Origin: Streptomyces antarcticus
GTDB taxonomy: Bacteria > Actinomycetota > Actinomycetes > Streptomycetales > Streptomycetaceae
Reading direction: 5' to 3'
Length of the DNA: 42,028 bases
Assembly: GCF_026627255.1 (NCBI RefSeq)
Contig: NZ_JAPNLM010000045.1
Location: forward strand, 1 to 42,028
Below the pieces are notes generated by a model. It was not told where the DNA came from, searched no databases, and saw only the letters and a program-made list of their open reading frames with translations. Shown here piece after piece: positions 15,518-24,609 of this stretch (positions are counted from its first letter, which is position 1; each line of letters opens with the position of its first letter). A program made the position numbers and the translations under genes.

Positions 15518-18500
15518 GTGCCCCCACAGGACTCGTCGACGGCCGTCTCCCAGGTGCGGACGGTCTGCTCGTACTGCGGTGTGGGCTGCGGCATGGTCCT
15601 CGACATCGCCTCCGGCCCCGACGGCCGCCGCACGGTCCTCAAGGCATCGGGGGACAAGGCCCACCCCGCCAACTTCGGCCGGCTGTGCACCAAGGGCGCG
15701 ACGACGGCCGACATGCTCGCGGCCCCGGGGCGGCTGACCACCGCACTGGTGCGTCTCGAGCGAGGGGGCGAGCCGGTACCCGCCGGCCTGGACGAAGCGA
15801 TCGCCGGTACGGCCCTGCGGCTGCGGGCGATCATCGACGAGTACGGGCCCGACGCCGTCGCGTTCTACGTCTCCGGGCAGATGAGCCTCGAAGCCCAGTA
15901 CCTGGCCAACAAGCTCGCCAAGGGCTTCGTCCGCACCAACCAGATCGAGTCCAACTCCCGGCTGTGCATGGCCAGCGCGGGCAGCGGCTACAAGCTCTCC
16001 CTCGGCGCCGATGGCCCGCCCGGTTCGTACGAGGACTTCGAGAAGGCGGACGTCTTCTTCGTCATCGGCTCCAACATGGCCGACTGCCACCCCATCCTGT
16101 TCCTGCGGCTCATGGAGCGGGTGAAGGCGGGAGCCAGACTGATCGTCGTCGACCCGCGGCGCAGCGCCACCGCCGACAAGGCCGACCTCTTCCTGCAGAT
16201 CAAGCCGGGGACCGACCTGGCCCTGCTCAACGGCCTGCTGCACCTCCTGGTGGAGAACGGCCACACTGACCCCGGATTCATCGCGGAACACACCGAGGGC
16301 TGGGAGGCGATGCCGGAGTTCCTCGCGGACTACCCGTCCGCGGCGGTCGCCGAGATCACCGGCATCCCGGAAGCGGACATCCGGCGGGCGGCGGAGTGGA
16401 TCGGCGCGGCGGGGGAGTGGATGAGCTGCTGGACCATGGGGCTCAACCAGTCCACCCACGGCACCTGGAACACCAATGCCCTGATCAATCTCCACCTGGC
16501 CACCGGCGCGATCTGCCGCCCGGGCAGCGGCCCGTTCTCCCTCACCGGCCAGCCCAACGCCATGGGCGGCCGCGAGATGGGCTACATGGGGCCCGGCCTG
16601 CCCGGACAGCGGTCGGTCCTTGTGGACGAGGACCGTGCCTTCGTCGAGGAGCTGTGGGGACTGGAGCCCGGCACCGTACGCGCGGACGGGTCCGGCAAGG
16701 GCACCATCGAGATGTTCCAGCGCATGGCGGACGGCGAGATCAAAGCGTGCTGGATCATCTGCACCAACCCGGTCGCCTCGGTCGCCAACCGCAGGACAGT
16801 CATCGAGGCGTTGGAGACGGCCGAACTCATCATCACCCAGGACGTGTTCGCCGACACCGAGACCAACGCCTACGCCGATGTCGTGCTCCCCGGAGCCCTG
16901 TGGACCGAGACCGAGGGCGTACTGATCAACAGTGAACGCAACCTCACCCTCTCCCAGCCCGCCGTGGACCCGCCGGGGGAGGCCCTCGCGGACTGGCGGA
17001 TCATCGCGCGCATCGCCTGCGCGATGGGCTACGCCCATGCCTTCTCGTACGACAGGGCCGAGCAGATCTTCGAGGAGATCAAGCGCGCGGCGAACCCCAA
17101 GACCGGCTACGACCTGCGCGGAGTGACGTACGAACGGCTCCGTGAGATGCCCGTCCAGTGGCCCGCCGCGACGGCCGACGGACCGGACCGCAACCCGATC
17201 CGCTACCTGGCCGAGGGCGGGGGACCGGTGTTCCCCACGGCGAGCGGACGAGCCGTCTTCTTCGCCCGCCCGCACATCCCCGCCGCCGAAATGCCCGACG
17301 ACGACTACCCGTTCGCACTCAACACCGGCCGGCTCCAGCACCAGTGGCACACCCTCACCAAGACCGGAAAGGTCCCCAAACTCAACAAGCTCAACCCGGC
17401 CCCCTTCGTCGAGGTCCACCCGCAGGACGCGGAGCGGCTGGGGATAGCGGAAGGCGACTCGGTGGAAGTCGCCTCCCGGCGCGGCCGCGCCGTGCTGCCC
17501 GCCGTCATCACCGACCGGGTGCGACCGGGATGCTGCTTCGCGCCGTTCCACTGGAACGACCTGTTCGGCGAGTACCTGAGCATCAACGCGGTGACCAGCG
17601 ACGCCGTCGACCCCATCTCCTTCCAGCCCGAGTTCAAGATGTGCGCGGTGACGCTGGCGAAGGTCGCCACGCCGGTGACCCTGGCTCCGGGACCCGTGGA
17701 CGCCCCCGCCGAGGGCCCGGTGACGCTAGTGCCGACCGCGATCCAGCCTGGCGCGGCAGCCGTCTTCGGGCTGGAGAGCACACCCCCGCCGGTGCTCGTC
17801 GAGCACGAACGCCAGTACCTGGTCGGATTCCTGGCCGGACTGGAATCGGGCGCGCCCGGCGTTCCCGTGCTGCCGCCCGGTGCGCCGTTCAGGGAAGAGC
17901 ACGCCCGCTGGGTGAACGGTGTACTCGCCGGCCTGTACTCCCGAGCCCCGCAGCCCGCGGTGGAAGCCGCGGCGCCGACCGCTGTCCCGGGTCGTGAAGT
18001 CGTCGTGCTGTGGGCCTCGCAGACGGGCAACGCCGAGGAGTTCGCCGCGGGCGCCGCCGAGCGGCTCTCCGCAGCGGGACACCGTGCGGCGCTCGTCGGC
18101 ATGGACGACACGGACCTGAAGTCCCTGCCCCCTGCTGCCGATCTGCTGCTGATCACCAGCACGTTCGGTGACGGCGACGCCCCTGACAACGGCTCCGGGT
18201 TCTGGGAAGCCCTCACGGCTGCCGACACTCCACGCCTGGACGGCCGGCGCTATGCCGTGCTCGCCCTCGGAGACTCCTCGTACGACGACTTCTGCGGCCA
18301 CGGACGCCGCCTCGACCAGCGCCTGGACGAGCTGGGGGCCGTACGTCTGGCACCGCGCACGGACTGCGAACCGGACTACGAGCCACCTGCTCAGGCCTGG
18401 CTGGAGCAGGTCCTCACCGATCTCACCGATCTCACCGGACAGCCGGTGACGGACGTGGCCCCTGCCCCCGGTGCCGCACCCGTCCGTACTTCAAAGCCGG

Positions 18501-19612
18501 CCTTGACCACCGCACGGCTGACAGGCAACCGGCTACTCAGCCTTCCGGGTGCGGGCAAGGAGGTCCGCCGTTTCACGTTCGACACCCGGGACAGCGAGAC
18601 CCCGCTCGTCTACGAGGCCGGCGACGCTCTTGGTGTGCACCCCGTCAACTGCCCCGACCTCGTGACCGAATGGCTGGCCGTTACCGGAGTCGACCCCGCC
18701 GAGACCGTCGAGGTCGCCGGCATCGGCGCGGTCGGGCTGGCCGATGCCCTTCACCAGCACCTGGACATCACCAAGCCGACCCCCGCATTGCTGGGCTTCA
18801 TCAACGAACGCACCGGCGACCGCGAACTGAAGAAGCTGCTGCGCCCCGACAACAAGGGCGACCTCGCCCGGTGGTCCTGGGGCCGCCAGGCCGTCGACGT
18901 CATCGCCGAACACCCGGTCCGCGCCACGGCCCAGGAGTGGGCGACCGTACTCAAGCGCCTCCAGCCCCGCCTCTACTCCATATCCTCCAGCCCGCTCACC
19001 GACCCCCACCAGGTGTCGCTGACGGTCTCCGTCGTCCGGTACGAGAACGTCCACGGCCGCCCCCGCAAGGGCGTGTGCTCGCCGTTCCTCGCCGATGCGG
19101 TGCCCGACGTCCCAGTGCCTGTCCTCGTCCAGCGCTCCCCCCACTTCCAGCCTCCGGCGGACCCCGGGACGCCGATGGTGATGGTCGGCCCGGGAACGGG
19201 GGTGGCTCCCTTCATCGGTTTCCTCGAGGAACGCCGAGCCCGCGGCCACAGGGGCCCCAACTGGCTCTTCTTCGGAGAACAGCACCGCGCCACGGACTTC
19301 TACTACGAGGACGAACTCGCCGCCTTCCTCGCCGACGGCACCCTCACCCGGCTCGACACCGCCTTCTCGCGCGACCAGCGCGCCAAGATCTACGTCCAGG
19401 ACCGGATGCGCGAACGCGGCCCCCAGCTCTGGTCCTGGCTCCAGGACGGCGCACACTTCTACGTCTGCGGCGATGCTGCGCGGATGGCCAAGGACGTCGA
19501 CCGGGCACTGCGCGACATCGCCGTCGCCCACGGCGGCCTCGACGAGGACGGGGCGGCCCTGTACGTCAAGCAGCTCGCCGCCGACAAGCGGTATGGTCGC
19601 GACGTCTACTGA
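15518..19612 (+). CDS. Single-chain assimilatory nitrate reductase fused to sulfite-reductase-type flavoprotein
   Basis: A 1364-residue fusion. Residues 1-720 are a molybdopterin nitrate reductase of the NasA/NarB type: [4Fe-4S] cysteines at 17, 20, 24 and 57 (CSYCGVGCG ... LCTKG), the likely Mo-ligand Cys150 in SNSRLCMASAG, and the cofactor-binding C-terminal domain NTGRLQHQWHTLTKTGKVP. After a linker, residues 828-975 are a flavodoxin (LWASQTGNAEEF), then an FAD domain with RLYSISSSP near 1150 and an NAD(P) domain with GPGTGVAPFIGFLEER near 1222. It should pass electrons from NAD(P)H through FMN/FAD to nitrate within one chain. Similar fusions exist in actinomycetes. GTG 15518 has GAGAGG seven bases before it. 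Cytoplasmic. Confidence 0.9.
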   Translation: MPPQDSSTAVSQVRTVCSYCGVGCGMVLDIASGPDGRRTVLKASGDKAHPANFGRLCTKGATTADMLAAPGRLTTALVRLERGGEPVPAGLDEAIAGTALRLRAIIDEYGPDAVAFYVSGQMSLEAQYLANKLAKGFVRTNQIESNSRLCMASAGSGYKLSLGADGPPGSYEDFEKADVFFVIGSNMADCHPILFLRLMERVKAGARLIVVDPRRSATADKADLFLQIKPGTDLALLNGLLHLLVENGHTDPGFIAEHTEGWEAMPEFLADYPSAAVAEITGIPEADIRRAAEWIGAAGEWMSCWTMGLNQSTHGTWNTNALINLHLATGAICRPGSGPFSLTGQPNAMGGREMGYMGPGLPGQRSVLVDEDRAFVEELWGLEPGTVRADGSGKGTIEMFQRMADGEIKACWIICTNPVASVANRRTVIEALETAELIITQDVFADTETNAYADVVLPGALWTETEGVLINSERNLTLSQPAVDPPGEALADWRIIARIACAMGYAHAFSYDRAEQIFEEIKRAANPKTGYDLRGVTYERLREMPVQWPAATADGPDRNPIRYLAEGGGPVFPTASGRAVFFARPHIPAAEMPDDDYPFALNTGRLQHQWHTLTKTGKVPKLNKLNPAPFVEVHPQDAERLGIAEGDSVEVASRRGRAVLPAVITDRVRPGCCFAPFHWNDLFGEYLSINAVTSDAVDPISFQPEFKMCAVTLAKVATPVTLAPGPVDAPAEGPVTLVPTAIQPGAAAVFGLESTPPPVLVEHERQYLVGFLAGLESGAPGVPVLPPGAPFREEHARWVNGVLAGLYSRAPQPAVEAAAPTAVPGREVVVLWASQTGNAEEFAAGAAERLSAAGHRAALVGMDDTDLKSLPPAADLLLITSTFGDGDAPDNGSGFWEALTAADTPRLDGRRYAVLALGDSSYDDFCGHGRRLDQRLDELGAVRLAPRTDCEPDYEPPAQAWLEQVLTDLTDLTGQPVTDVAPAPGAAPVRTSKPALTTARLTGNRLLSLPGAGKEVRRFTFDTRDSETPLVYEAGDALGVHPVNCPDLVTEWLAVTGVDPAETVEVAGIGAVGLADALHQHLDITKPTPALLGFINERTGDRELKKLLRPDNKGDLARWSWGRQAVDVIAEHPVRATAQEWATVLKRLQPRLYSISSSPLTDPHQVSLTVSVVRYENVHGRPRKGVCSPFLADAVPDVPVPVLVQRSPHFQPPADPGTPMVMVGPGTGVAPFIGFLEERRARGHRGPNWLFFGEQHRATDFYYEDELAAFLADGTLTRLDTAFSRDQRAKIYVQDRMRERGPQLWSWLQDGAHFYVCGDAARMAKDVDRALRDIAVAHGGLDEDGAALYVKQLAADKRYGRDVY

Positions 19613-19749
19613 GCCGCATTGGCCGAGTGGGAATGCGCGCCGGCGCCCCGCGAAGGAGCCCTGGCGTCGACGCGCAGAGCCTCGCTGAGAGCCCTCCGTG
19701 GTCCGGCTGATCAAGGGAACCGAGATCTCCTCCGGGCCGCCCAAGCCAC

Positions 19750-20184
19750 TCAAAGGCCGAGGCTCGGTGGTGACAGCGCGCCGAACCAGACATGGGTGAC
19801 CGCGCTGACGTAGCGCGCCCCGCACCGGTCCGACGGGACCACCAGCTGCGCCCCAGCCTCGTCGAGGTCCTCGCCGTCGAGCCGGGTGGCGAGTAGGACA
19901 GGGGCGTCACCGAAGTCGGCGTCCAGCTCGGCCCAGGACAGGACGGTGTGGTGCCCGTCCCCGCCGCTGATCGCGAGCAGGAAGCGGCTTCGGTCCTTTC
20001 TTCGCCGGGCGTCGAAGGCGGGGCCCGCATCCGCGATCACGTCGCGCAGCAGCGGGCCCTCGAACGCGTGGTGTTGCGGTCCGTTCGTCGCGCAGTCGAA
20101 GGTGACCGCCGCCTGGTGTTGTTCCCATTCGCGCAGGTCCGCGACGCTCAGGGTCGCCGGGTGATCGAGGTCTCCGTGCAGCAT
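19750..20184 (-). CDS. Small oxidoreductase molybdopterin-binding-domain protein
   Basis: A 144-residue stand-alone domain of the sulfite-oxidase type molybdopterin fold (Oxidored_molyb): LHGDLDHPATLSVADLREW, VTFDCATNGPQHHAFEGPLL with a Cys in the position of the usual Mo ligand, then VLSWAELDADFGDAPVLLAT and a C-terminal LVVPSDRCGARYVSAVTHVW. There is no dimerisation domain and no signal peptide. Its role is unknown; it faces the nitrate reductase, another molybdenum enzyme. The start ATG at 20184 has no strong ribosome site. A 14-base palindrome lies 64-77 bases upstream. Confidence 0.78.
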   Translation of the reverse strand: MLHGDLDHPATLSVADLREWEQHQAAVTFDCATNGPQHHAFEGPLLRDVIADAGPAFDARRRKDRSRFLLAISGGDGHHTVLSWAELDADFGDAPVLLATRLDGEDLDEAGAQLVVPSDRCGARYVSAVTHVWFGALSPPSLGL

Positions 20185-20247
20185 GAGTTTGGCCCTGCCT
20201 GTGTCATGCCCGGGGCTGCGCGTTCCGGAACCTCATATGCAAGTCTA

Positions 20248-20261
20248 GTGAACGGATTCAC
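20248..20261. promoter_or_regulatory. Palindrome upstream of the molybdopterin-domain gene
   Basis: GTGAA-CGGA-TTCAC is a perfect inverted repeat with five-base arms, located 64 bases before the start at 20184 and in its probable promoter region. It is a candidate repressor or activator site; no regulator gene is adjacent. Confidence 0.35.
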
Positions 20262-20329
20262 GTCGCAAGTGTGGCGTATTCATCCACGTCGGCCTTGCAT
20301 CTTCTGATGGATCTTCTGCCATACGATCT

Positions 20330-20404
20330 TAAAGCGTTGGCGAAGGCGGGGGCCACCGGGTTGAAGGGGCTCTCGCTCATCGACTTGGCGCCGAGCGGGC
20401 CGCT
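20330..20404 (-). pseudogene. Fragment resembling the C-terminus of a xanthine/aldehyde dehydrogenase large subunit
   Basis: The minus strand reads GPLGAKSMSESPFNPVAPAF followed by ANAL. This closely resembles the Gly-x-x-GxKxxxE segment near the C-terminus of molybdenum hydroxylase large subunits, where the Glu is catalytic. Flanking codons do not continue the family on either side, so only a scrap remains. Its position beside another molybdenum-cofactor protein may be chance. Low to moderate confidence. Confidence 0.35.
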
Positions 20405-20766
20405 TGCCGGGCCCACCGGGTGCCCATCGCGGCCGTGCCCGCGACGGTGAAGACCAGGACATCGGCGATGAGGCCGGCCGGTTCTTCGCCGTCGGGCCGG
20501 AGAGGCTGGTGGCGCGGGCACGGCGGTCGCGATGATCGCGACCGGACCTCCCGGCGGCCACTACGCCGACGCCCGAATCAGCCTGCTGCGCGACGGGGCG
20601 TGCCCGCAGTTCGGCGGCGGTGGGCGGCAGCGCGAACCAGAAGCGGTCGTCATTGGGCTCGCATTTACGATGGATTTTCTTATGTTCACCGATGACGAGA
20701 TGGAAGATCGAACGGCTGCTACTGGAGCTGACCGACCTGCCGACCTGCCGACCTGGGCAGAAGGCA
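20405..20766. other. Gene-poor stretch between molybdoprotein remnant and desaturase operon
   Basis: Open frames here have no recognisable motifs and unlike codon patterns. An AT-richer patch around 20655-20700 (GATGGATTTTCTTATGTTCACC) stands out from the GC-rich surroundings. The 3' end of the desaturase gene lies at 20767. It probably holds decayed DNA; nothing functional is claimed. Confidence 0.3.
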
Positions 20767-21927
20767 TCAAACACCTTCTCCGCCGAGGCCCGGCCGGCTG
20801 GCAGCCGTGGCAGCCGCGACGAGCTCCTGCTCGCGGTCCGGCGTCTTGACCCTGGGCTTCTTGTTCGGCAGCGAGAGCCGGAAGACCTTGTGCCACGCGG
20901 AGAACACCTGCTTGGGCAGCGGCCCGGTGACGTACTCCAGCTCGTACTTCTCGAACAGCGCGCGCACCTTCACCGCGACCTCGGCGTACCGGTTGCTCGG
21001 CAGGTCCGGGAACAGGTGGTGCTCGATCTGGTGCGACAGGTTGCCGGTCATGAAGTGCATGGCCCTGCTGCCGCTGATGTTCGCCGAGCCCATCATCTGG
21101 CGCAGGTACCACTGGCCGCGCGTCTCGCCCTTGATCGACCGGCGCTCGAAGACCTGTACGCCCTCGGGGAAGTGCCCGCACATGATCACCGAGTGGGTCC
21201 AGACGTTGCGGACCAGGTTCGCGGTGAACGTGGCGGCGAGCGTGGTGAGGAACGACGGGCCCGACAGCAGCGGGTGGATCACGTAGTCCTTGAGCACCTG
21301 CTTGCGGATCTTGCGGCCCACGGCCTTGGCCCGCGCGCGGAACTCCGGGTTCTTGCGGCGGCGCTTGTGCAGGTTCTTGCCGAGCTCCAGGTCGTACGCT
21401 GCGATGCCGTACTCGAAGAAGCAGGCGTTGATGAGGTTCCACAGCGGCTGGCCGAGGTGGAACGGGTGCCACTTCTGGTCCTCGTCGACGCGCATGATGC
21501 CGTAGCCGAGGTCGTTGTCCTTGCCGATCACGTTGGTGTACGTGTGGTGCAGCTCGTTGTGCGAGTGCTTCCACTGCTCGGACGGCGAGACGTGATCCCA
21601 CTCCCAGGTGGTGGAGTGAATCTTCGGGTCTCGCATCCAGTCCCACTGGCCGTGCAGGATGTTGTGGCCGATCTCCATGTTGTCCATGATCTTCGCCACG
21701 GACAGACCAGCGGTGCCGAGCAGCCACGCGGGCGGGAAGATCGAGAACAGCAGCACGCCCCTGCTGACCAGCTCGAGCTTGCGCTGCGCCGAGATGACCT
21801 TACGGATGTAGGCGGCGTCCTGCTCGCCGCGGCTGGCGATCACCTCGTCGCGGATCGCGTCCAGCTCGCGGCCGAGCTCCTCGATCTGCTCCGCGGTCAG
21901 GTGAGCGGTGGGGTCGATGGCGGTCAA
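20767..21927 (-). CDS. Membrane fatty acyl desaturase (DesA3-like)
   Basis: A 386-residue desaturase with the three His boxes that bind the di-iron centre: HNILHGQWD, HSHNELHHTYTN and HQIEHHLFP. Hydrophobic segments lie near residues 58-76 and 225-245. It resembles mycobacterial DesA3, a stearoyl-CoA delta-9 desaturase that introduces a double bond into membrane acyl chains and takes electrons from a partner reductase. That partner is the next gene upstream, seven bases away. ATG 21927 follows GTAGGAGCACC. Regulation probably involves the divergent PucR gene and the palindrome at 23025. Confidence 0.9.
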   Translation of the reverse strand: MTAIDPTAHLTAEQIEELGRELDAIRDEVIASRGEQDAAYIRKVISAQRKLELVSRGVLLFSIFPPAWLLGTAGLSVAKIMDNMEIGHNILHGQWDWMRDPKIHSTTWEWDHVSPSEQWKHSHNELHHTYTNVIGKDNDLGYGIMRVDEDQKWHPFHLGQPLWNLINACFFEYGIAAYDLELGKNLHKRRRKNPEFRARAKAVGRKIRKQVLKDYVIHPLLSGPSFLTTLAATFTANLVRNVWTHSVIMCGHFPEGVQVFERRSIKGETRGQWYLRQMMGSANISGSRAMHFMTGNLSHQIEHHLFPDLPSNRYAEVAVKVRALFEKYELEYVTGPLPKQVFSAWHKVFRLSLPNKKPRVKTPDREQELVAAATAASRPGLGGEGV

Positions 21928-21934
21928 GGTGCTC

Positions 21935-22993
21935 CTACCGTTCGATGTCGCAAGGGCCCGCCGCGGCGGACACGCAGGTCTGGATGAGGACGCCCGGCTC
22001 GGCCTCGGTGATCTCGCCGGTGCGCAGGTCGCGGACGGCGCCCGCCTTGAGCGGCGTGACGCAGCCGAAGCAGATGCCCATGCGGCACCCGGAGGGCATG
22101 AGCACGCCGGCCTCCTCGCCGATGTCCAGCAACGGCGTGGCGCCGTCCGCGGCGACCGTCTTGCCGGTGGCGCTGAACGTGACCTCGCCGCCGTCGTCGC
22201 CGGCGACGACGATGCCGGGGCGGAAGCGTTCGGTGTGCAGGCGCTCTTGTACGCCGTGCTCGGTCCAGTGCTCTTCGGCGGCGTCGAGCAGGCCCGCGGG
22301 CCCGCAAGCCCAGGTCTCGCGCTCGGCCCAGTCGGGCACGAGCTCGTCGAGACGGGCGATGTCGAGCATGCCGTCCGTGTCGGTGTGCACCTCGGTGAGC
22401 CGCAGCTTCTTGTCCGCGACCAGGTCGTGCAGTTCGTTGCGGAAGATCACGTCTTGCGGCTGTGGCGCGCAGTGGACCATGACGACGTCGTCGAACTCGA
22501 TGTCGCGCAGCATGCCCATCACGGGCGTGATGCCGCTGCCGGCCGTCAGGTAGAGCACCTTGGCCGGGTTGGCCTGCGGCAGCACGAAGTCACCGGTCGG
22601 CTGGTCGAGCTGGACCAGGGTGCCCGGTTTCGTCCTGCGGACCAGGTGGTTGCTGACCTTGCCGTCCGGGATCGCCTTCACGGTGATCGTGACGCGGCCG
22701 TCCTGGCGGTTTGTCGGCGAGGTGATGGAGTAGGCACGCCACAGGCGCACCCCGTCGACGTCGACCCCGATCCGCACGTACTGACCGGCTGTGTGGCCGC
22801 GCCAGCCCCGTCCCGGCCTGATCACGACAGTCGCGGCGTCACCCGTCTCGGGGTGCACGGCCTCGATGCGCCCACGCAGGTCAGCGCCCGCACGCAGCGG
22901 GCTGACCAGGTCGAGGTAGTCCGACGGCAGCAGCGGCGTCGTGACCATCTCCAGCAGTTTCCACGCCCTGCTGCGGAGGGCTGTACTCGTCAT
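21935..22993 (-). CDS. Ferredoxin/flavin reductase, desaturase electron donor
   Basis: A 352-residue three-domain reductase: an FAD domain with RAYSITSPTN near residue 90, an NAD(P) domain with YLTAGSGITPVMGMLRD near 150 and ACGPAGLLDAAEEHW near 235, and a C-terminal plant-type [2Fe-2S] ferredoxin with SGCRMGICFGCVTPL and QTCVSAAAG near 305-345. This matches the oxidoreductase that feeds electrons to DesA3 in mycobacteria (Rv3230c type). It is the first gene of the operon. ATG 22993 opposes the PucR gene across 87 bases. Confidence 0.9.
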   Translation of the reverse strand: MTSTALRSRAWKLLEMVTTPLLPSDYLDLVSPLRAGADLRGRIEAVHPETGDAATVVIRPGRGWRGHTAGQYVRIGVDVDGVRLWRAYSITSPTNRQDGRVTITVKAIPDGKVSNHLVRRTKPGTLVQLDQPTGDFVLPQANPAKVLYLTAGSGITPVMGMLRDIEFDDVVMVHCAPQPQDVIFRNELHDLVADKKLRLTEVHTDTDGMLDIARLDELVPDWAERETWACGPAGLLDAAEEHWTEHGVQERLHTERFRPGIVVAGDDGGEVTFSATGKTVAADGATPLLDIGEEAGVLMPSGCRMGICFGCVTPLKAGAVRDLRTGEITEAEPGVLIQTCVSAAAGPCDIER

Positions 22994-23024
22994 GACTCCA
23001 GCTTGCTGCGCCTCAAGGCGTAAA

Positions 23025-23040
23025 GTCCTGACCGTAGGAC
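23025..23040. promoter_or_regulatory. Palindrome in the desaturase/PucR divergent promoter
   Basis: GTCCT-6-AGGAC is a perfect inverted repeat, flanked by near-direct GCGTAAA and ACGTAAA sequences. It sits midway between the reductase start (22993) and the PucR start (23081), which suits a regulator that controls both directions. Confidence 0.5.
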
Positions 23041-23080
23041 GTAAATCTGATCGGCTGAATTGTTCGCAGGGAACAAAACC

Positions 23081-24220
23081 ATGAGCCATGCAATCCAGAG
23101 GGCCAGCGAATTGGCCCTGGATGAGACGACGGTCACCACACTTCGGGCCGCGCTGAAGACCACCGCCGACGAGGTCGTCCAGGCGATCATCGATGAGGTC
23201 CCTCCCTACGCCAACGCCCTTTCGGGCCGCATGGGCGCCACCATCCGCCGAGCCGTCCGTACCGCGCTGGGGCACTACCTGGACCTCGCGAGCGGGAACG
23301 CCACAGGCGGCGACGCCGGTGACGCAGCCTACGAGCTGGGCCGCGGCGAGGTGCGCGACGGCCGTTCGATGGATGCCCTGCTCAGCGCCTACCGCGTCGG
23401 CGCCCGCGTGGCCTGGCGATGCCTGGCAGCGGGTGCCGTACCCGTAGGTCTGCCCGCCGCCGAGGTCGCCAAGTTCGCCGAGCTGACCTTCGCCTACATC
23501 GACGAACTCTCCGCCGCGAGCGCCGCGGGCCACGCCGACGAACTGGCAGCCCGGGGCAGGGCCCACGAGCGCCACCTGGAACACCTGGCCCGCGACCTCC
23601 TCGCCGGCGCGAGCCCGGACGTGCTGCTGGCCTCTGTTCAACGGGCCGGGTGGCAGCCTCCGGTTTCGCTGACCGCGGTCCTGCTGCCCGCCGCCCAAGC
23701 CCGGCCCGCCTACCGCGCGCTCGACCCGAGCACCCTCGTCCTCGACGATCTGCCGGACGCCACCGGTGTGCTGCTCGTCCCCGATGCCGACCGATCACAT
23801 CTCTTGCGGCAGCTGACCGACCGCACCGCCGTGGTCGGCCCGGCCCGGCCATGGACTCGCGCGTCCGCCTCGTACGCACGAGCCGTACGCGCGCGCTCCC
23901 TCTCCTCCGACATTCGCGACACCGAGGACCACCTGCCCGAGCTGGTGCTGAGCGCCGACGTGGACGCGTACGCAGACCTGCGTGCCCGAGCCCTCGCACC
24001 GTTGCGGACCTTGCCTGCCGCGACGGCACGGCGGCTGGAGGAGACGTTGCGAGCGTGGCTGCTGCACCAGGGCAGGCGGGACGAGGTGGCGGCGGCGTTG
24101 TTCGTCCACCCCCAGACGGTCCGGTACCGGATGTCGCAGCTGCGGGAGCTGTTTCCGGACCTCGCATCGCCACACCGGGTCCTTGAACTGACGCTGGCGG
24201 TCGGTCTTCGGGCCGGCTGA
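23081..24220 (+). CDS. PucR-family transcriptional regulator
   Basis: A 379-residue regulator of the PucR/CdaR group. The N-terminal two thirds is a helical sensor region (ADEVVQAIIDEVPPYANALS, YELGRGEVRDGRSMDALLSA). The C-terminal helix-turn-helix is typical: LEETLRAWLLHQGRRDEVAA, ALFVHPQTVRYRMSQLRELF, then a final helix VLELTLAVGLRAG. ATG 23081 has AGGGA ten bases upstream. It is divergent from the desaturase operon, a recurrent arrangement in Streptomyces, and is most likely its regulator. Confidence 0.88.
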   Translation: MSHAIQRASELALDETTVTTLRAALKTTADEVVQAIIDEVPPYANALSGRMGATIRRAVRTALGHYLDLASGNATGGDAGDAAYELGRGEVRDGRSMDALLSAYRVGARVAWRCLAAGAVPVGLPAAEVAKFAELTFAYIDELSAASAAGHADELAARGRAHERHLEHLARDLLAGASPDVLLASVQRAGWQPPVSLTAVLLPAAQARPAYRALDPSTLVLDDLPDATGVLLVPDADRSHLLRQLTDRTAVVGPARPWTRASASYARAVRARSLSSDIRDTEDHLPELVLSADVDAYADLRARALAPLRTLPAATARRLEETLRAWLLHQGRRDEVAAALFVHPQTVRYRMSQLRELFPDLASPHRVLELTLAVGLRAG

Positions 24221-24244
24221 CGCGTACTTCGACCGTCCACGACC

Positions 24245-24609
24245 GTGTCCGAGCCACGCGGACGGCGGGTGAATCTGTCGTTCAACGACGCGGAGCTGGA
24301 AGTCGTACGGCTGGCCGCGGGGCGGGAGGGGATGTCGCCCGCGTCGTGGGCGGGACGGCTGGTGATGGCGGTCGCGCAACACGTGCTGGTGCCGGTCTCC
24401 CGGGACGCCGGGGACGTGCTGCGGGAGCTGGTCCAGGCCCGCGTGCACCTGCGGGAGACCGGCGCCGCGCTCCGCGCCCTGACCGCCGCCGACCCGCCTG
24501 TGGCCGGCCTTCCGGAGTCGGCCGCGACCGTGGTGGAAGCAGCGTTGGCTGCGGGGCCCGGGTGGATGAGGCGACGGCCCAGATGCGGGAGAGGCGCCCC
24601 AGGTCGTGA
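24245..24609 (+). CDS. MobC-like mobilisation accessory protein, possibly frameshifted near its end
   Basis: From GTG 24245 the protein starts with a ribbon-helix-helix-like segment, RVNLSFNDAELEVVRLAAGR followed by EGMSPASWAGRL, then a helical region VLRELVQARVHLRETGAALR. This is the pattern of small MobC-type proteins that help a relaxase bind the transfer origin. The first frame runs on through GWMRRRPRC; but the natural ending VDEATAQMRERRPRS and a stop at 24607 lie in another frame, reached by a shift near the GGGGCCCGGG at 24553. In that reading the stop overlaps the relaxase start (TGATG). Either a true frameshift or a sequence error. Confidence 0.6.

Noticed and set aside
15452..17551. 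699-codon minus-strand frame opposite the nitrate reductase
   Set aside because: Antisense shadow; no domain, and the sense strand has all nitrate-reductase motifs.
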